From Pseudomonadaceae bacterium (GTDB lineage: Bacteria > Pseudomonadota > Gammaproteobacteria > Pseudomonadales > Azotimanducaceae): a DNA stretch of 64,000 nt. Location of the stretch: assembly GCA_024743175.1 (NCBI GenBank), contig JANSXA010000004.1, forward strand, positions 310,001 through 374,000, read 5' to 3'. Below are positions 18,811-28,663 of this stretch, piece by piece; position 1 is the first letter of the stretch, and each line of letters starts with the position of its first letter. The notes below the pieces were generated by a model. The model saw only the letters and a program-made list of their open reading frames with translations. It did not search any database and was not told where the DNA came from. The position numbers and the translations under genes were made by a program.

Positions 18811-19676
18811 CAGGTTTTCTCCCTGGTTTGAGCAGAAGCGGCGTCAGAGGTCGATGGCTGGATCGGCACTGATTCAGTGCTGGAGAAATTCTCCAGGCGG
18901 GCCTGGACCCGGGCCAGCGCCGTCTGGGTATCCCGCAGTTCGCGTAGAATTTCATCTGAAGTTGGCGGTGTGCTGAGCTCATTCAAACGTTCTGCCTTGG
19001 CCTCGTCGAGATTATTGATGACAACCGCAATAAACAGGTTAACCACCACAAAAGTGCCCAGCACGACAAAGCTTACAAAGTACATCCAGGCCCAGGGTTT
19101 CACTGCCATCGCTGCGTACATGATGTCGGTCCAGTCTTCTAAAGTGACAATTCTGAACAAAGACAACAAAGCAATACCCAGGGTATCCCAGTGGGTAGGA
19201 TCGACGTCGTGGAAGAGGTGATAACCGGCAACGCCGTAGACGTAGAATATGATCGACATGAGCATCAATACATGACCCATGCTTGGAATTGAACGAACCA
19301 GGGTTGCCACTATCAGGCGCAGTTCCGGCAGTGTTGAAATCAATCTCAATACGCGTAACAAGCGTGCCAGCCGCGCAAGGGTTGCCAGTTGGCCGGTTGC
19401 CGGTATCAGGCTGATGACAATGATGGTGAAGTCGAAAATGTTCCAGCCATCGGTGAAATAGCGGTTAACTTTAGGGTATTCCGCAGCCATCTTTATCAGC
19501 GCTTCGATGATGTAAATCGCAAGGAAGACCTTGTTGGCGATAACAAACAACCAGTGATAGTTGGTATACAGCGCCTTTACTGTGTCCAGCCCAATGGCAA
19601 CAGCATTGAGCAGAATCACAACTGTGATGCCATTGGTGAACCAGCTGCTTGCGACTATGTTACGTGCCCAGATCAC
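18810..19676 (-). CDS. Voltage-gated cation channel of the NaChBac/BacNav type
   Basis: This 288-residue, six-helix single-repeat channel would form a tetramer in the inner membrane. S4 carries four Arg at every third position (102, 105, 108, 111 in [14 protein letters not shown]), preceded by the S3 segment [12 protein letters not shown]. The pore loop is [14 protein letters not shown], with filter residues TLEDWTD at 178-184. After S6 ([14 protein letters not shown]) comes a short coiled coil ([19 protein letters not shown]), typical of bacterial channels. Acidic residues at the second and final filter positions suggest calcium rather than sodium preference. It lies inside the trp operon, between trpE and trpG. 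Confidence 0.88.
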   Translation of the reverse strand: MIWARNIVASSWFTNGITVVILLNAVAIGLDTVKALYTNYHWLFVIANKVFLAIYIIEALIKMAAEYPKVNRYFTDGWNIFDFTIIVISLIPATGQLATLARLARLLRVLRLISTLPELRLIVATLVRSIPSMGHVLMLMSIIFYVYGVAGYHLFHDVDPTHWDTLGIALLSLFRIVTLEDWTDIMYAAMAVKPWAWMYFVSFVVLGTFVVVNLFIAVVINNLDEAKAERLNELSTPPTSDEILRELRDTQTALARVQARLENFSSTESVPIQPSTSDAASAQTREKT

Positions 19677-19738
19677 GCGAATTCCTGTAGCTCAGTTAAG
19701 GGATAAACACGGCGGTTAGTGTGCATTAGCGGAAATGA

Positions 19739-21208
19739 TCAGTCGATCAGATCGCGGAACTGATTTTCTGCCATCGCAGCGGCGCGAAAAATCGCGCGGC
19801 CTTTGTTGAGGCTTTCTTTCCATTCAAGGCGTGGCACCGAGTCTGCAACGATGCCACCGCCGGCTTCGATGTAAAGCTTGCCGTCTTTAACCACAGCGGT
19901 GCGTATTGCAATGGCCGTATCCATGTTGCCGTTCCAGGCCAGGTAGCCGACGGCACCGCCATAGATGCCTCTTTTTACGGGCTCTAACTCATCGATGATT
20001 TCCATCGCTCGAACTTTAGGTGCGCCGGAAAGGGTGCCTACCGGCAACGTCGCCCGCAGCAGATCCATGGCGGTTTTACCGGGCTTCAGAGTGCCTTCGA
20101 CATTGGAAGAAATGTGCATGACATGGGAGTAACGTTCGATGACAAACTGGTCGGTGACTTCTACTGAGCCTGACTCGGCAACGCGGCCGACGTCGTTGCG
20201 CCCCAGGTCGATCAGCATCAGATGTTCGGCAATCTCTTTCGGATCAGCCAGCAGCTCTGCTTCCAAAGCCAGGTCTTCGGCTTCGTCATGGCCTCGGCGT
20301 CGAGTACCGGCCAGTGGGCGGTTGGTGATGCGACCGTTTTCCACCCGCGCGAGGATTTCAGGCGAGGAGCTGACGATCTGGAAATCACCGAGGTTCATGA
20401 AATACATGTACGGGGAAGGGTTCAGGCTGCGCAGCGCTCGATACAGGTTTATCGCCGGTGACGTGAACGGAATTGACATGCGCTGGGCCAGGACAACCTG
20501 CATGACGTCGCCAGCACGGGTGTACTCCTTGATCTGCTCCACAGATTCTTTAAATGCAGCTTCGCCTGTTTCCGAAACAAAATCCGACTCTTCGATATTC
20601 TGGTTGGCCTGACTGACCGGCACCGTTGGTGTCGCCTGAGCGAGCTTGCGAACGCGTGCCTGCAGCATTTCTTTAGTCTGCACAACCAGACCTTCTTCAT
20701 TCGGGTCGACCAGGCTGACCAGTTGCATGCGTCCTTTGATGTTGTCGAAGATCACTACTTCTTCGCTGACCATCAGCAGGATATCAGGGGTTTTCAGCGG
20801 GTCTGGCGGTGTTGTGTGTTTCAGTCTCTTTTCAACATAACGCACCGTGTCATAACCGAAATAGCCAACCAGGCCACCATAAAAGCGAGGCAGATCTGGC
20901 CGCTCCTCAACAATATACCGAGCCTGGAACTGCTCGATAAATGTCAGCGGATCGTCGGTAGACGTCTGCTCAATAATATTGCCATCGTGGGTCACGGTGA
21001 TGTCGTTACCACGAACGGTCAGGAACGTTCTGGCAGGTAGACCGATAATGGAATAACGCCCCCACTTTTCGCCGCCCTGAGATGATTCGAGCAGATAAGA
21101 GTAGGGGCCGTCTGCCAGCTTGAGATAAACAGAGAGCGGTGTGTCCAGATCGGCCAGGGTTTCGACTACAACCGGCGTGCGGTGGTAAGTAGGAGTTGCG
21201 TCAGTCAT
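19739..21208 (-). CDS. trpE: Anthranilate synthase component I
   Basis: First committed enzyme of tryptophan synthesis, chorismate to anthranilate. The 489 residues include the tryptophan feedback motif [18 protein letters not shown] near the N-terminus and catalytic blocks [53 protein letters not shown] and [14 protein letters not shown]. It leads trpE-channel-trpGDC on the minus strand. No convincing leader peptide with tandem Trp codons is seen upstream, so its regulation is not clear from sequence. Confidence 0.95.
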   Translation of the reverse strand: MTDATPTYHRTPVVVETLADLDTPLSVYLKLADGPYSYLLESSQGGEKWGRYSIIGLPARTFLTVRGNDITVTHDGNIIEQTSTDDPLTFIEQFQARYIVEERPDLPRFYGGLVGYFGYDTVRYVEKRLKHTTPPDPLKTPDILLMVSEEVVIFDNIKGRMQLVSLVDPNEEGLVVQTKEMLQARVRKLAQATPTVPVSQANQNIEESDFVSETGEAAFKESVEQIKEYTRAGDVMQVVLAQRMSIPFTSPAINLYRALRSLNPSPYMYFMNLGDFQIVSSSPEILARVENGRITNRPLAGTRRRGHDEAEDLALEAELLADPKEIAEHLMLIDLGRNDVGRVAESGSVEVTDQFVIERYSHVMHISSNVEGTLKPGKTAMDLLRATLPVGTLSGAPKVRAMEIIDELEPVKRGIYGGAVGYLAWNGNMDTAIAIRTAVVKDGKLYIEAGGGIVADSVPRLEWKESLNKGRAIFRAAAMAENQFRDLID

Positions 21209-21397
21209 CGGAGCGCCTTAACAAAGAACCAGAAAACGAAGTTATGTGCTGGTGCACAAGTGGCGTGCAGAGGCACGCAGGATGCGGCTATCGCCACCCC
21301 TCGTCGAAGCAATTGATCCTGTCTCTGTCTACTTGGCTGTCCATCGCGGCGAAGATTAGCAGGCTGTTGCCAAAGTATCAAAAGCCTGCAGCTGTCT

Positions 21398-24300
21398 TCA
21401 TCCCGCGCTTTTGGCGCTATCCGGTAAGGGCAGATCCTCCTGGGGCCAGACGACAATTTCTTCATCGTTGGCGGGCAGTTTGCTGATCTGGCGTCTTTTC
21501 AAACCCATGAATACGGCAGGTACCATGTATAGGGCAATAATGGCCGAGCCCCCGACACCTCCGGCAATGGCTGTCGCCAGCGGCGGCCAGAAGGTACCGC
21601 CGTCCAGTATCAGCGGTACAAAGCCGCCAATTGTCGTTGCGGTTGTTGAGACGATATGGCGTGTGGCATCGACGACTACATCCGCGGTGCCTTCGATGTC
21701 TCCCGCTAACGCCACGGGGCTGGCTTTTAATGCGGACAGAACAATGATTGCGCCGTTGATGGCCAGGCCCATCATGCCCAGCGCGCCGATCAGAGCCATA
21801 TAGCCGAATGGGTAGCTGAACAGGCGCACGCCAAACAGTGCCAGGCCAAAACTCAGAATGGCGACGGCGCCAATCAACGCTGCGTATCTGAACGAGTTAA
21901 GGGACAGTATCACTACGGCGGCCATCGCCATGGCAAAAAACAGAAATACCGACATGATGTTGCCGATGGATTCTGAACTGTTTTCTGCTTCGCCGCCGAT
22001 CTGCAGACGATAACCTGCCGGTAGCGCAAAACCCTGGGCGTCGATTTTTTCACGAAACTCTGCGAGCACCCCGGCGGGCAATGTGAACGGCACTACGTAA
22101 CCCTGCACGGTGGAAATACGTTCACCCTGACGGCGATCAATGGCGGACGCTGTGGGTATCATTTCCCAGCGTCCCAGTTCATCCAGCGGCACGCCGCGTC
22201 CACCCGTCGTGAGCATGGGTAATGTGGCCAGGTCGGAAATTTCATTTCGATACTGATTCGCGACGCGAACGCGGACCGGTATCTCAGCGGTGCCTTCCTG
22301 CACGGTACCCGCCAGGTCACCCATCAGTGCAGAGTTCAGTCGCCGCGACAACTCGCCTGTCGACATACCGGCAATTGCCGTCGCATTTTCGTTGGGTATG
22401 AACGACAGTTTGGGTTCAGACGTCGACAAAGTCGCCCGCGTGTAAGTGATCTTATCAACGCCCGCAAGAATGCGTCGCAGCTGTTCGGCATTTTCGCGCA
22501 GCACGTTGAGTTCCGGACCCACAATACGCACTTCAATCGGCGCATCACTCGGCGGACCTTGTTCGAATGGAATCGCAAGCACTTCGGCCTGGGGCAAAGC
22601 CGCTGAAAGTGCCTGTTGGATGGCAGGCAGAATGTCCTGGGTTGCCTGAGCTGAGGTTGTGTTGACCCATGCGGAAGCGTAGCTGACCACCCGTTCATTC
22701 AGTGACACAACATTGTAAAAAACCCGCGGTGCACCCTGGCCGATACTCCAGAAGCTGTCAGTGACATCAGGATTGGCGCGCAGAATATCATCTGCGATAG
22801 CAACCGCTTCACGGGTTTCCCAGATAGAGGCCTGGGCGGGTAGTGACAGTTGCACCTGGAACTGATTGCGGTCAACGGGTGGAAAGAACTGATTCGTCAA
22901 CGTCGGTGCTAACGCAAAACCAATAACAGGTAAAATACAGGCGACGCCAATCCCCAGCCAGGGTTTTTTCAGGACCGCGACAATAGTGCGGCGATAACCT
23001 GCTGTCATTGATCTGTTGCTGAAACCTGATTGCCACCAGCGATGGCCTTCATGACTGGGCCACTTGTTTTCCAGAAATCCGGCTACCGTCGGTACAATTG
23101 TCATGGCCAGGACAAATGAGCTGGTAACAGACAGGGCCACGGTAACCCCGATGGTGCCGGTGAAGTCGCCCACACCACCTGGTGCCAGGGCGATAGGCAT
23201 AAACGCGAATACGGTGGTGGCGGTGGAAGCACCCAGCGGGATCAGCAGGTGTTTAATGGCTTTACTGATGGCTTCCGGAATATCTTCACCGTGTCTGCGG
23301 CGCAATTTGTAGTCTTCAACCACAACAATGGCATTATCAATCAGCAGACCCAGCGATATGATCAGGCCGGTTACGGACATCTGATGCAGAGGAATGTCCA
23401 TCACCTGCATGCCCAGCAGTACCATGCCGCCGGACAGCGGCAGCGCGATGCCCACGGTAAATGCGGAGCGCACGCCCATGAACCACACCAGTACCACCAT
23501 GACAATAACCAGGGCAAACAGCAGGTTTGTACCTAACGACTGCATGCGCTCGCCGGTGTACTGATTCTGGCTGTAGACAATATCCAAACCAATTTCATCC
23601 GGCAGCGATGCCTCAAATCTACTGACAACGTCGAGCGCGTTTTCCGTCCAGGTTTCAACCTGTAGCCCACCCTGCATCTTGGCATTCACCAGGACAACCT
23701 GTTCGTCGCCATTGAAAGCCAGGGAATTGGGTGGATTGACCTGAGACTTCTGTACTTGCGCTACATCAGATACGCGCAGAACGTTGCCCCCGGGAGTTAT
23801 GGCGAGCGGGATACGAGCGATCCGCTCCGGAGAGGAGAGCTCTGCCTCCACTTCAACTAACATATCTGTTGTGCTGGACCGCAAGCGTCCTGAAGGTAAT
23901 TTGGTGTCTGCCGCACGGATGCTGGCGGCTACCTGGGCGGCGGATACATTGGCACTGGCCAGTTTGTAAGGGTCGACGGAGACCAGCAGCTCTTCCTCCG
24001 CATCGCCCCAGGATTCGGCGATTTCGGTGCCGGGCATGTTGGCCAGTTTAAGCCGCAGAGATTCCGCCAGCCGAGACAGGATCCCCTCCTGCATGGGTGA
24101 GTCCTGCAGCCAGCGCAGAGCAATAATCAGGGTTGATGCCAGCGGCTTGTTGATAATCAGTTCTGGTTCGCTGCTGCCATTGGGTAAAGTGGCGCCAACT
24201 TCGCCTAACTTGTCGCGAACCTCAGACCAGATCGCGTCCACCTGACTGGCTTCGATGCTGTCATATAACTCCACGCTGACCACCGAAAGGCCGGCTTTCG

Positions 24301-24547
24301 AGGTGGAAGATATTTCTTTGATTTCGGGTACTTCCCGCAATGCAGTTTCAATCGGTTCGCTGACCAGCGACTCCATGCGCTGAGCCGTGGCGCCGGCCAG
24401 AAAGGTATTCACCCGGGACCAGCGCTCAGTCATGGTTGGGTCTTCCTGGCGTGCCAGGCTGTTGTAAGCCATGCCGCCCATGACAACGATGAACAGTATC
24501 AGCAGCGCTGCCAGACGCGGGTTGGCGTAAAAAGCGTTAGCCCGCAT
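21398..24547 (-). CDS. RND-family efflux transporter permease
   Basis: This protein of about 1049 residues has the RND plan: a first membrane helix (LAALLILFIVVMGGMAYN), a large periplasmic loop, a helix bundle, and the same again. The proton-relay helix has GLLIDNAIVVVEDYKLRRR, with Asp-Asn where AcrB has Asp-Asp. Its second-half counterpart is MGLAINGAIIVLSAL. The ATG at 24547 is chosen because it overlaps the end of the adaptor gene and starts just before helix 1; an upstream start at 24616 would lie deep inside the adaptor gene. No outer-membrane channel gene is adjacent, so it probably uses a TolC encoded elsewhere. Substrate unknown. Confidence 0.9.
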   Translation of the reverse strand: MRANAFYANPRLAALLILFIVVMGGMAYNSLARQEDPTMTERWSRVNTFLAGATAQRMESLVSEPIETALREVPEIKEISSTSKAGLSVVSVELYDSIEASQVDAIWSEVRDKLGEVGATLPNGSSEPELIINKPLASTLIIALRWLQDSPMQEGILSRLAESLRLKLANMPGTEIAESWGDAEEELLVSVDPYKLASANVSAAQVAASIRAADTKLPSGRLRSSTTDMLVEVEAELSSPERIARIPLAITPGGNVLRVSDVAQVQKSQVNPPNSLAFNGDEQVVLVNAKMQGGLQVETWTENALDVVSRFEASLPDEIGLDIVYSQNQYTGERMQSLGTNLLFALVIVMVVLVWFMGVRSAFTVGIALPLSGGMVLLGMQVMDIPLHQMSVTGLIISLGLLIDNAIVVVEDYKLRRRHGEDIPEAISKAIKHLLIPLGASTATTVFAFMPIALAPGGVGDFTGTIGVTVALSVTSSFVLAMTIVPTVAGFLENKWPSHEGHRWWQSGFSNRSMTAGYRRTIVAVLKKPWLGIGVACILPVIGFALAPTLTNQFFPPVDRNQFQVQLSLPAQASIWETREAVAIADDILRANPDVTDSFWSIGQGAPRVFYNVVSLNERVVSYASAWVNTTSAQATQDILPAIQQALSAALPQAEVLAIPFEQGPPSDAPIEVRIVGPELNVLRENAEQLRRILAGVDKITYTRATLSTSEPKLSFIPNENATAIAGMSTGELSRRLNSALMGDLAGTVQEGTAEIPVRVRVANQYRNEISDLATLPMLTTGGRGVPLDELGRWEMIPTASAIDRRQGERISTVQGYVVPFTLPAGVLAEFREKIDAQGFALPAGYRLQIGGEAENSSESIGNIMSVFLFFAMAMAAVVILSLNSFRYAALIGAVAILSFGLALFGVRLFSYPFGYMALIGALGMMGLAINGAIIVLSALKASPVALAGDIEGTADVVVDATRHIVSTTATTIGGFVPLILDGGTFWPPLATAIAGGVGGSAIIALYMVPAVFMGLKRRQISKLPANDEEIVVWPQEDLPLPDSAKSAG

Positions 24548-25694
24548 AGCTGACCTGCGTGGTTGGAACAGGATTAACAACCTGACCTGGAACAATGCGC
24601 TGTACGCCTGTTGCAACTACCTGGTCGTCCGTGCGCAGAGTGCCGCGGACAAAAACCCGATCCGCCTCGCTGTGAACAATTTCAATCAGTCGACGTTCCA
24701 CTATCTGGTCTGCGTTGACCACGTAGACACCCCATAAGCCTCGGTCCGCTTCTGTCAGCGCGCTCAATGGCAGCCAGAACCCAGGATCGTTAACGGCTTC
24801 GTTGATGGCCACCTCCACGGTAGATCCCAGCGGAATATCGTTACCGGCAAGATCAAATATTGCGGTGAGAGTTCGGGTGGCCGGGTCTACTTCCGGCAGC
24901 ACGGCACTGAGCGTGGCGGCGTAGGACTGGTCCCGCCAGTTCACCTGGTAGGTTTGTCCGGGTAACAGGCGTGTGGCGATATCTGCGGGAATGCCGACGT
25001 GGGCTTCCCGATGTGCATCTTCCACCAGGCGCAGGGCAGGTTCGCCGGAGCGAATCTGTGTGCCTTCATCAACGTATCTTGCCTGGATGGTGCCAGGGAA
25101 AGGTGCTCTGATAACCGCTTCGTGCAGGTCAACTTCTATGGTTTTCTGTGCCGCCAGAGCACGTTCCAGATTCGCGCGAGCGACATTCAATTGGGCTTGT
25201 TTGGCGCGCAACGCTAGGCGTGTCTCATCGTAAACCTGGATTGAGGCATGACCCTGTTCACGCAGGGTTCGGAAACGCTGTTCGGTATTGGTGGCCAGTT
25301 CGGTCTCCGCTTGCAGGGCTTCGAGATTTGCTCGCGCCAGAGAAACTTCCGCTGCTGCCTGAGTCAGCTGCGCGCTGATAGACGCAGTGTCGAGTTTGGC
25401 CAGGGTATCCCCTTGTGCGACAACGTCGCCCAGATCGACCTGTATCTGCGCCACCTCGCCACCGCGTTTGAATCCCAGTTCAGCAGCTCGAGCCGCAGCG
25501 GTGCGACCCGCATAAACACGATTTGACTGATAGCTCTGCTGCGCGACAACGTTGAAAACGCTGACATTCACCTCCGCATAAGCGGAACTCGAGAGCAATA
25601 ACAAACCCACCTCAAAGACGAGGGCAAAGGTTGCAATGACGCAGACACGGCGCCAGTTGGTTGAGAAATTCCGTCGAATCATTCGTGCGTGCAC
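24537..25694 (-). CDS. RND efflux periplasmic adaptor (membrane fusion) protein
   Basis: This 385-residue adaptor has an N-terminal signal or anchor (VCVIATFALVFEVGLLLLSS). Two half-motifs of the lipoyl domain follow (GGEVAQIQVDLGDVVAQGD and VIRAPFPGTIQARYVDEGT), on either side of a helical hairpin of about 100 residues. A beta-barrel and membrane-proximal domain complete it. It would link the permease to an outer-membrane channel. It overlaps the permease start by 11 bases and is divergent from a TetR regulator. An alternative start four codons later (MIRRNF) is possible. Confidence 0.9.
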   Translation of the reverse strand: MHARMIRRNFSTNWRRVCVIATFALVFEVGLLLLSSSAYAEVNVSVFNVVAQQSYQSNRVYAGRTAAARAAELGFKRGGEVAQIQVDLGDVVAQGDTLAKLDTASISAQLTQAAAEVSLARANLEALQAETELATNTEQRFRTLREQGHASIQVYDETRLALRAKQAQLNVARANLERALAAQKTIEVDLHEAVIRAPFPGTIQARYVDEGTQIRSGEPALRLVEDAHREAHVGIPADIATRLLPGQTYQVNWRDQSYAATLSAVLPEVDPATRTLTAIFDLAGNDIPLGSTVEVAINEAVNDPGFWLPLSALTEADRGLWGVYVVNADQIVERRLIEIVHSEADRVFVRGTLRTDDQVVATGVQRIVPGQVVNPVPTTQVSYAG

Positions 25695-25710
25695 GGGGTT
25701 ACTCCAAATT

Positions 25711-25764
25711 CGATGTTTACATCGCTAACATTGTTTGCAATGCTAACTTCCATGTAAGCAATGT
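25711..25764. promoter_or_regulatory. Clustered inverted repeats, candidate TetR operator
   Basis: Between the efflux operon and its divergent regulator there is a 14-base inverted repeat (CGATGT, TT, ACATCG; 25711-25724). A second imperfect pair follows: ACATTGTTTGC at 25728-25738 and GTAAGCAATGT at 25754-25764 (9 of 11 positions complementary). The hexamer GCTAAC also occurs twice in the same stretch. Such nested dyads in a regulator-pump intergenic region usually form the repressor operator. Binding is inferred, not shown. Confidence 0.55.
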
Positions 25765-25897
25765 CAACATAGTTTTGGTGAATCTTGTGTGAAATTCGCT
25801 GCATTAGCGCGTGCAGAACTGCACCGTTCAGCGAATAATCGTATTAGAGGTGAGGCAATGAACGAGATGTGCGCAAAAGAAAGGCCAGTAAGCTGTC

Positions 25898-26563
25898 ATG
25901 AGCAGTGACACTGAGGTTGAATCCAAAGGCGGTTATCACCACGGTGAGTTGCCTGCGACTTTAATGTCTCTGGCTATGGAGCACATAGAGGCGGGTGGAA
26001 CAGAAAAACTCAGCCTGCGTGCTCTGGCGCGTGAGGCCGGGGTGTCGCCGACTGCGCCTTATCGTCACTTCCCCACCAAACAATGTCTGCTTGCGGCGCT
26101 TGCAACCCAGGGTTTTGAACAGCTGCACGAGCGGACCTTGAAAGCCTTTCAGTCGGGTGGCTCGACAGATGAGCGCTTTATAAAGCTGGGTGAGACGTAT
26201 GTAGGTTTTGCGCTGGAAAATCCGACAGCCTACCGACTCATGTTTGGTTCAGTGCTCGGCGATTTTTCTGAATACGAAATGTTGAGGGTGGCCTCGGAGC
26301 GGTCTTATCAACCTGTGCAGGAACTGCTGCAGGAGTTGATTGACGAGAAAAACCTTGCTCAGGACGTGGCACTGTTGGGTGGCGTTGTCTGGGCGGGTGT
26401 CCACGGCATGGCTTCATTGCTGATTAACGATATGGACAAGGAGACCACTCACTCTGTCTCGCGTCCCCGTGAATCAGTGCGGGCATTAAGCAGCGATCTA
26501 CGCAGGTCGATACAACTTATGTTTGCCAACCTGGTTGGCAACAGCGGCCAACGTTCAGTCTAA
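25898..26563 (+). CDS. TetR/AcrR family transcriptional regulator (WHG-type C-domain)
   Basis: This 221-residue regulator has a TetR helix-turn-helix (ALAREAGVSPTAPYRHF, about residues 42-58). Its ligand domain is of the WHG type, with VVWAGVHGMASLLIN near residue 170. It is divergent from the RND adaptor gene and most likely represses the efflux operon and itself through the dyads in the intergenic region. Its 3' end overlaps the 3' end of convergent gph by nine bases. Confidence 0.88.
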   Translation: MSSDTEVESKGGYHHGELPATLMSLAMEHIEAGGTEKLSLRALAREAGVSPTAPYRHFPTKQCLLAALATQGFEQLHERTLKAFQSGGSTDERFIKLGETYVGFALENPTAYRLMFGSVLGDFSEYEMLRVASERSYQPVQELLQELIDEKNLAQDVALLGGVVWAGVHGMASLLINDMDKETTHSVSRPRESVRALSSDLRRSIQLMFANLVGNSGQRSV

Positions 26564-27211
26564 CAATTCCAGGAAGCTGTCGATAACCCCGCTTGCACCC
26601 AGGGTGGTGACGTCGGCGCCATGATTATAGCCATCACGGACACACACTACGTCTACGCCGGCGGCAAGCGCGGCGTTGACATCGGTATCAGAATCGCCAA
26701 CAAACAGAGTCTGGTCGGGTAGCAATGCAAAGGTTTCCAGGCAAAGCAGCACGGGCGCAGGATCAGGTTTTGGCGCATGCGCGGTGTCTCCGCTGACAAT
26801 CAGGTCAAAATAAACTGCCAGGTTGATATCCTGCAGTAGGGGCTCGCTCAGCTCTGACAACTTGTTAGTCACGACAGCAAGTTTAGCGCCGTTCGCTTTG
26901 AGTTGTGCAAGCGTCTGCTCAACGCCTGGATAAATCCTGCTGTGGGTGGCCAGGTTGTTGCTGTAGTAAGACAGAAAGTCTTCTAACAAAGGTTCTATAT
27001 CGCGTTGTGGTTGCGCAAGATGAGTCAGCGCCTGGTTTATCAACGTACGTGAACCATGGCCAACCCAGTGCCGGGTCAGGCCGATATCTACGGCTGCAAG
27101 CCCGGCTTTTTCAAGACTGGCGTTGAGGGCCGCGTTAATGTCCGGAGCGGTGTCCACAAGGGTACCGTCCAGATCGAATAGATAGCCGTCATAGCCAGAC
27201 CAGGTGCTCAA
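26555..27211 (-). CDS. gph: Phosphoglycolate phosphatase
   Basis: HAD-superfamily phosphatase that removes 2-phosphoglycolate, for example after DNA repair. The 218 residues have the nucleophile motif FDLDGTLVDTAPD, the second motif VVTNK, and the acidic third motif TLFVGDSDTDVNAA, with a small helical cap. It is 11 bases downstream of rpe. In Pseudomonas rpe-gph runs directly into trpE; here the efflux cassette intervenes. Confidence 0.92.
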   Translation of the reverse strand: MSTWSGYDGYLFDLDGTLVDTAPDINAALNASLEKAGLAAVDIGLTRHWVGHGSRTLINQALTHLAQPQRDIEPLLEDFLSYYSNNLATHSRIYPGVEQTLAQLKANGAKLAVVTNKLSELSEPLLQDINLAVYFDLIVSGDTAHAPKPDPAPVLLCLETFALLPDQTLFVGDSDTDVNAALAAGVDVVCVRDGYNHGADVTTLGASGVIDSFLELLD

Positions 27212-27222
27212 AATCGCTGTTC

Positions 27223-27906
27223 TTATACCTGGGTGGCCAGAGTGATCTGTTGACGCATTTCGGAGATGGTGGCTGCGTAGTCAGGGCTCGCAAATATCGC
27301 CGTGCCGGCAACAAAGGTATCTGCGCCAGCAGCGGCAGCGGCGCCAATGTTGCTCGGCTTGATGCCGCCATCAATCTGCAGGCGAATCTCGTGATCCGCC
27401 TGGTCGATAATACTTTTCACCCGTGCCAGTTTGGTTAAAGAAGAGGGGATAAAACTCTGCCCGCCAAAGCCTGGGTTTACAGACATGATCAGCACCAGAT
27501 CGATACTGTCCAGTACCTCTTCCAGCACTTCCAGCGGCGTAGCAGGGTTCAGAACCAGGCCGGCTTTGGCATCACCGGCGCGGATCATCGCCAGAGTTCG
27601 ATGCAGGTGTTCAGTCGCCTCGGGGTGGACAGAGATATAGGTGGGTTGGGAAGTCAGAAACTCCTCAACAAGGCGATCAACGGGTTTAACCATCAGGTGC
27701 ACATCCACCGGATCGTTCATACCGGCTTTACGTAGAGACTGGAGGACCAGGGGTCCTACGCTCAGGTTCGGTACATAGTGGTTGTCCATCACATCAAAGT
27801 GAATCATGTCCGCACCAGCGCGAAGGACGTTGCTGACCTCTTCACCCAGGCGGGAGAAGTCGGCGGCTAAAATCGAAGGGGCAATTATTGGTTCCATAAG
27901 CGGCAT
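27223..27906 (-). CDS. rpe: Ribulose-phosphate 3-epimerase
   Basis: Pentose phosphate pathway enzyme interconverting ribulose-5-phosphate and xylulose-5-phosphate. The 227-residue TIM barrel has APSILAADFSRLGEEV, MIHFDVMDNHYVPNLS and VDVHLMVKP with the metal-binding His and Asp residues, then MSVNPGFGGQSFIP and LQIDGGIKPSN. The start is only 28 bases from the start of the divergent gene at 27935, so the promoters must overlap. Confidence 0.95.
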   Translation of the reverse strand: MPLMEPIIAPSILAADFSRLGEEVSNVLRAGADMIHFDVMDNHYVPNLSVGPLVLQSLRKAGMNDPVDVHLMVKPVDRLVEEFLTSQPTYISVHPEATEHLHRTLAMIRAGDAKAGLVLNPATPLEVLEEVLDSIDLVLIMSVNPGFGGQSFIPSSLTKLARVKSIIDQADHEIRLQIDGGIKPSNIGAAAAAGADTFVAGTAIFASPDYAATISEMRQQITLATQV

Positions 27907-27934
27907 ATTCTAAACCGCTTCCTATACTTAGCCT

Positions 27935-28663
27935 ATGAAGAAATTGAAATTATCCCTTTTCACTGTGTGTCTGGTGGGATTGTTGCTACCTGGACCTGTT
28001 CTATCTGAAGACGCGCCACCCGAAACTGAGGTGTCCCAGCGCAGCAGCTCGCTTACAACCCTTGTGCAACGCGGAGAATCGCTGCGCGATGTTGAAGAGC
28101 TGCTCTGGTTCGATTTTTCGGGTCAGCAGCGCTGGCTGGCAAAACGGCCGGCTAACGGACCACGCAAGGGTAGTGTGGTTCTGTTTGCCGGTGAGCAGGC
28201 CGGTCCGAACGGCCTGCACCATCTGGCGCAGTTGCGCACGAGCTTGCCGCGATACGGGTGGGAGACTTTTTACTTTAACCTGGATGACGCGCTTGATGCT
28301 GCTGAGCAGGCACTCGCCGCACTGGGCCAGTTATCGGAGCAGGGCCCCCTGGTACTGGTGTGTGAAGGTCTGACCTGTGAAGCGTTACGCACTATGCAAC
28401 CGGAAGCGGCTGGTGCCTGGGTCTACTTGAATCTGCCTTTAGCACAAAACAGCCGGATCACGGTGGAATATCGGAACAGCTGGCAGCCTGCTGCACAACC
28501 CACGCTGATCCTGCAGGAGTTCCCACAGGGCTGGCCTGGCGAACTGGCGCTGTTGGGTGGGTATGAGCTGCATCTTCTGCCAGCGTCGACGGGGCCAAAC
28601 CTTGATGCGACAGTGCAACGAAAAATTCGCGGCTGGTTCAAGCGCAAGCTGGGCGGCGTTTAA
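27935..28663 (+). CDS. Small exported protein, probably DUF3530-like (alpha/beta-hydrolase-like)
   Basis: This 242-residue protein begins with a cleavable signal (LFTVCLVGLLLPGPVLSEDA). The mature part has strands and turns resembling an alpha/beta hydrolase (GSVVLFAGEQAGPNG, then LVLVCEGLTCEALR where a nucleophile elbow would be), but there is no GxSxG, so it is probably not a working hydrolase. It recalls DUF3530-type periplasmic proteins of Pseudomonas. That match is from memory and tentative. It ends in a four-base tail-to-tail overlap with djlA. Confidence 0.55.
   Translation: MKKLKLSLFTVCLVGLLLPGPVLSEDAPPETEVSQRSSSLTTLVQRGESLRDVEELLWFDFSGQQRWLAKRPANGPRKGSVVLFAGEQAGPNGLHHLAQLRTSLPRYGWETFYFNLDDALDAAEQALAALGQLSEQGPLVLVCEGLTCEALRTMQPEAAGAWVYLNLPLAQNSRITVEYRNSWQPAAQPTLILQEFPQGWPGELALLGGYELHLLPASTGPNLDATVQRKIRGWFKRKLGGV

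Noticed and set aside
21205-21245. Short minus-strand frame ending in [11 protein letters not shown] whose stop overlaps the trpE start, as a possible trp leader peptide
   Set aside because: It has a single Trp codon, no in-frame start close by and no clear terminator/antiterminator pair before trpE.
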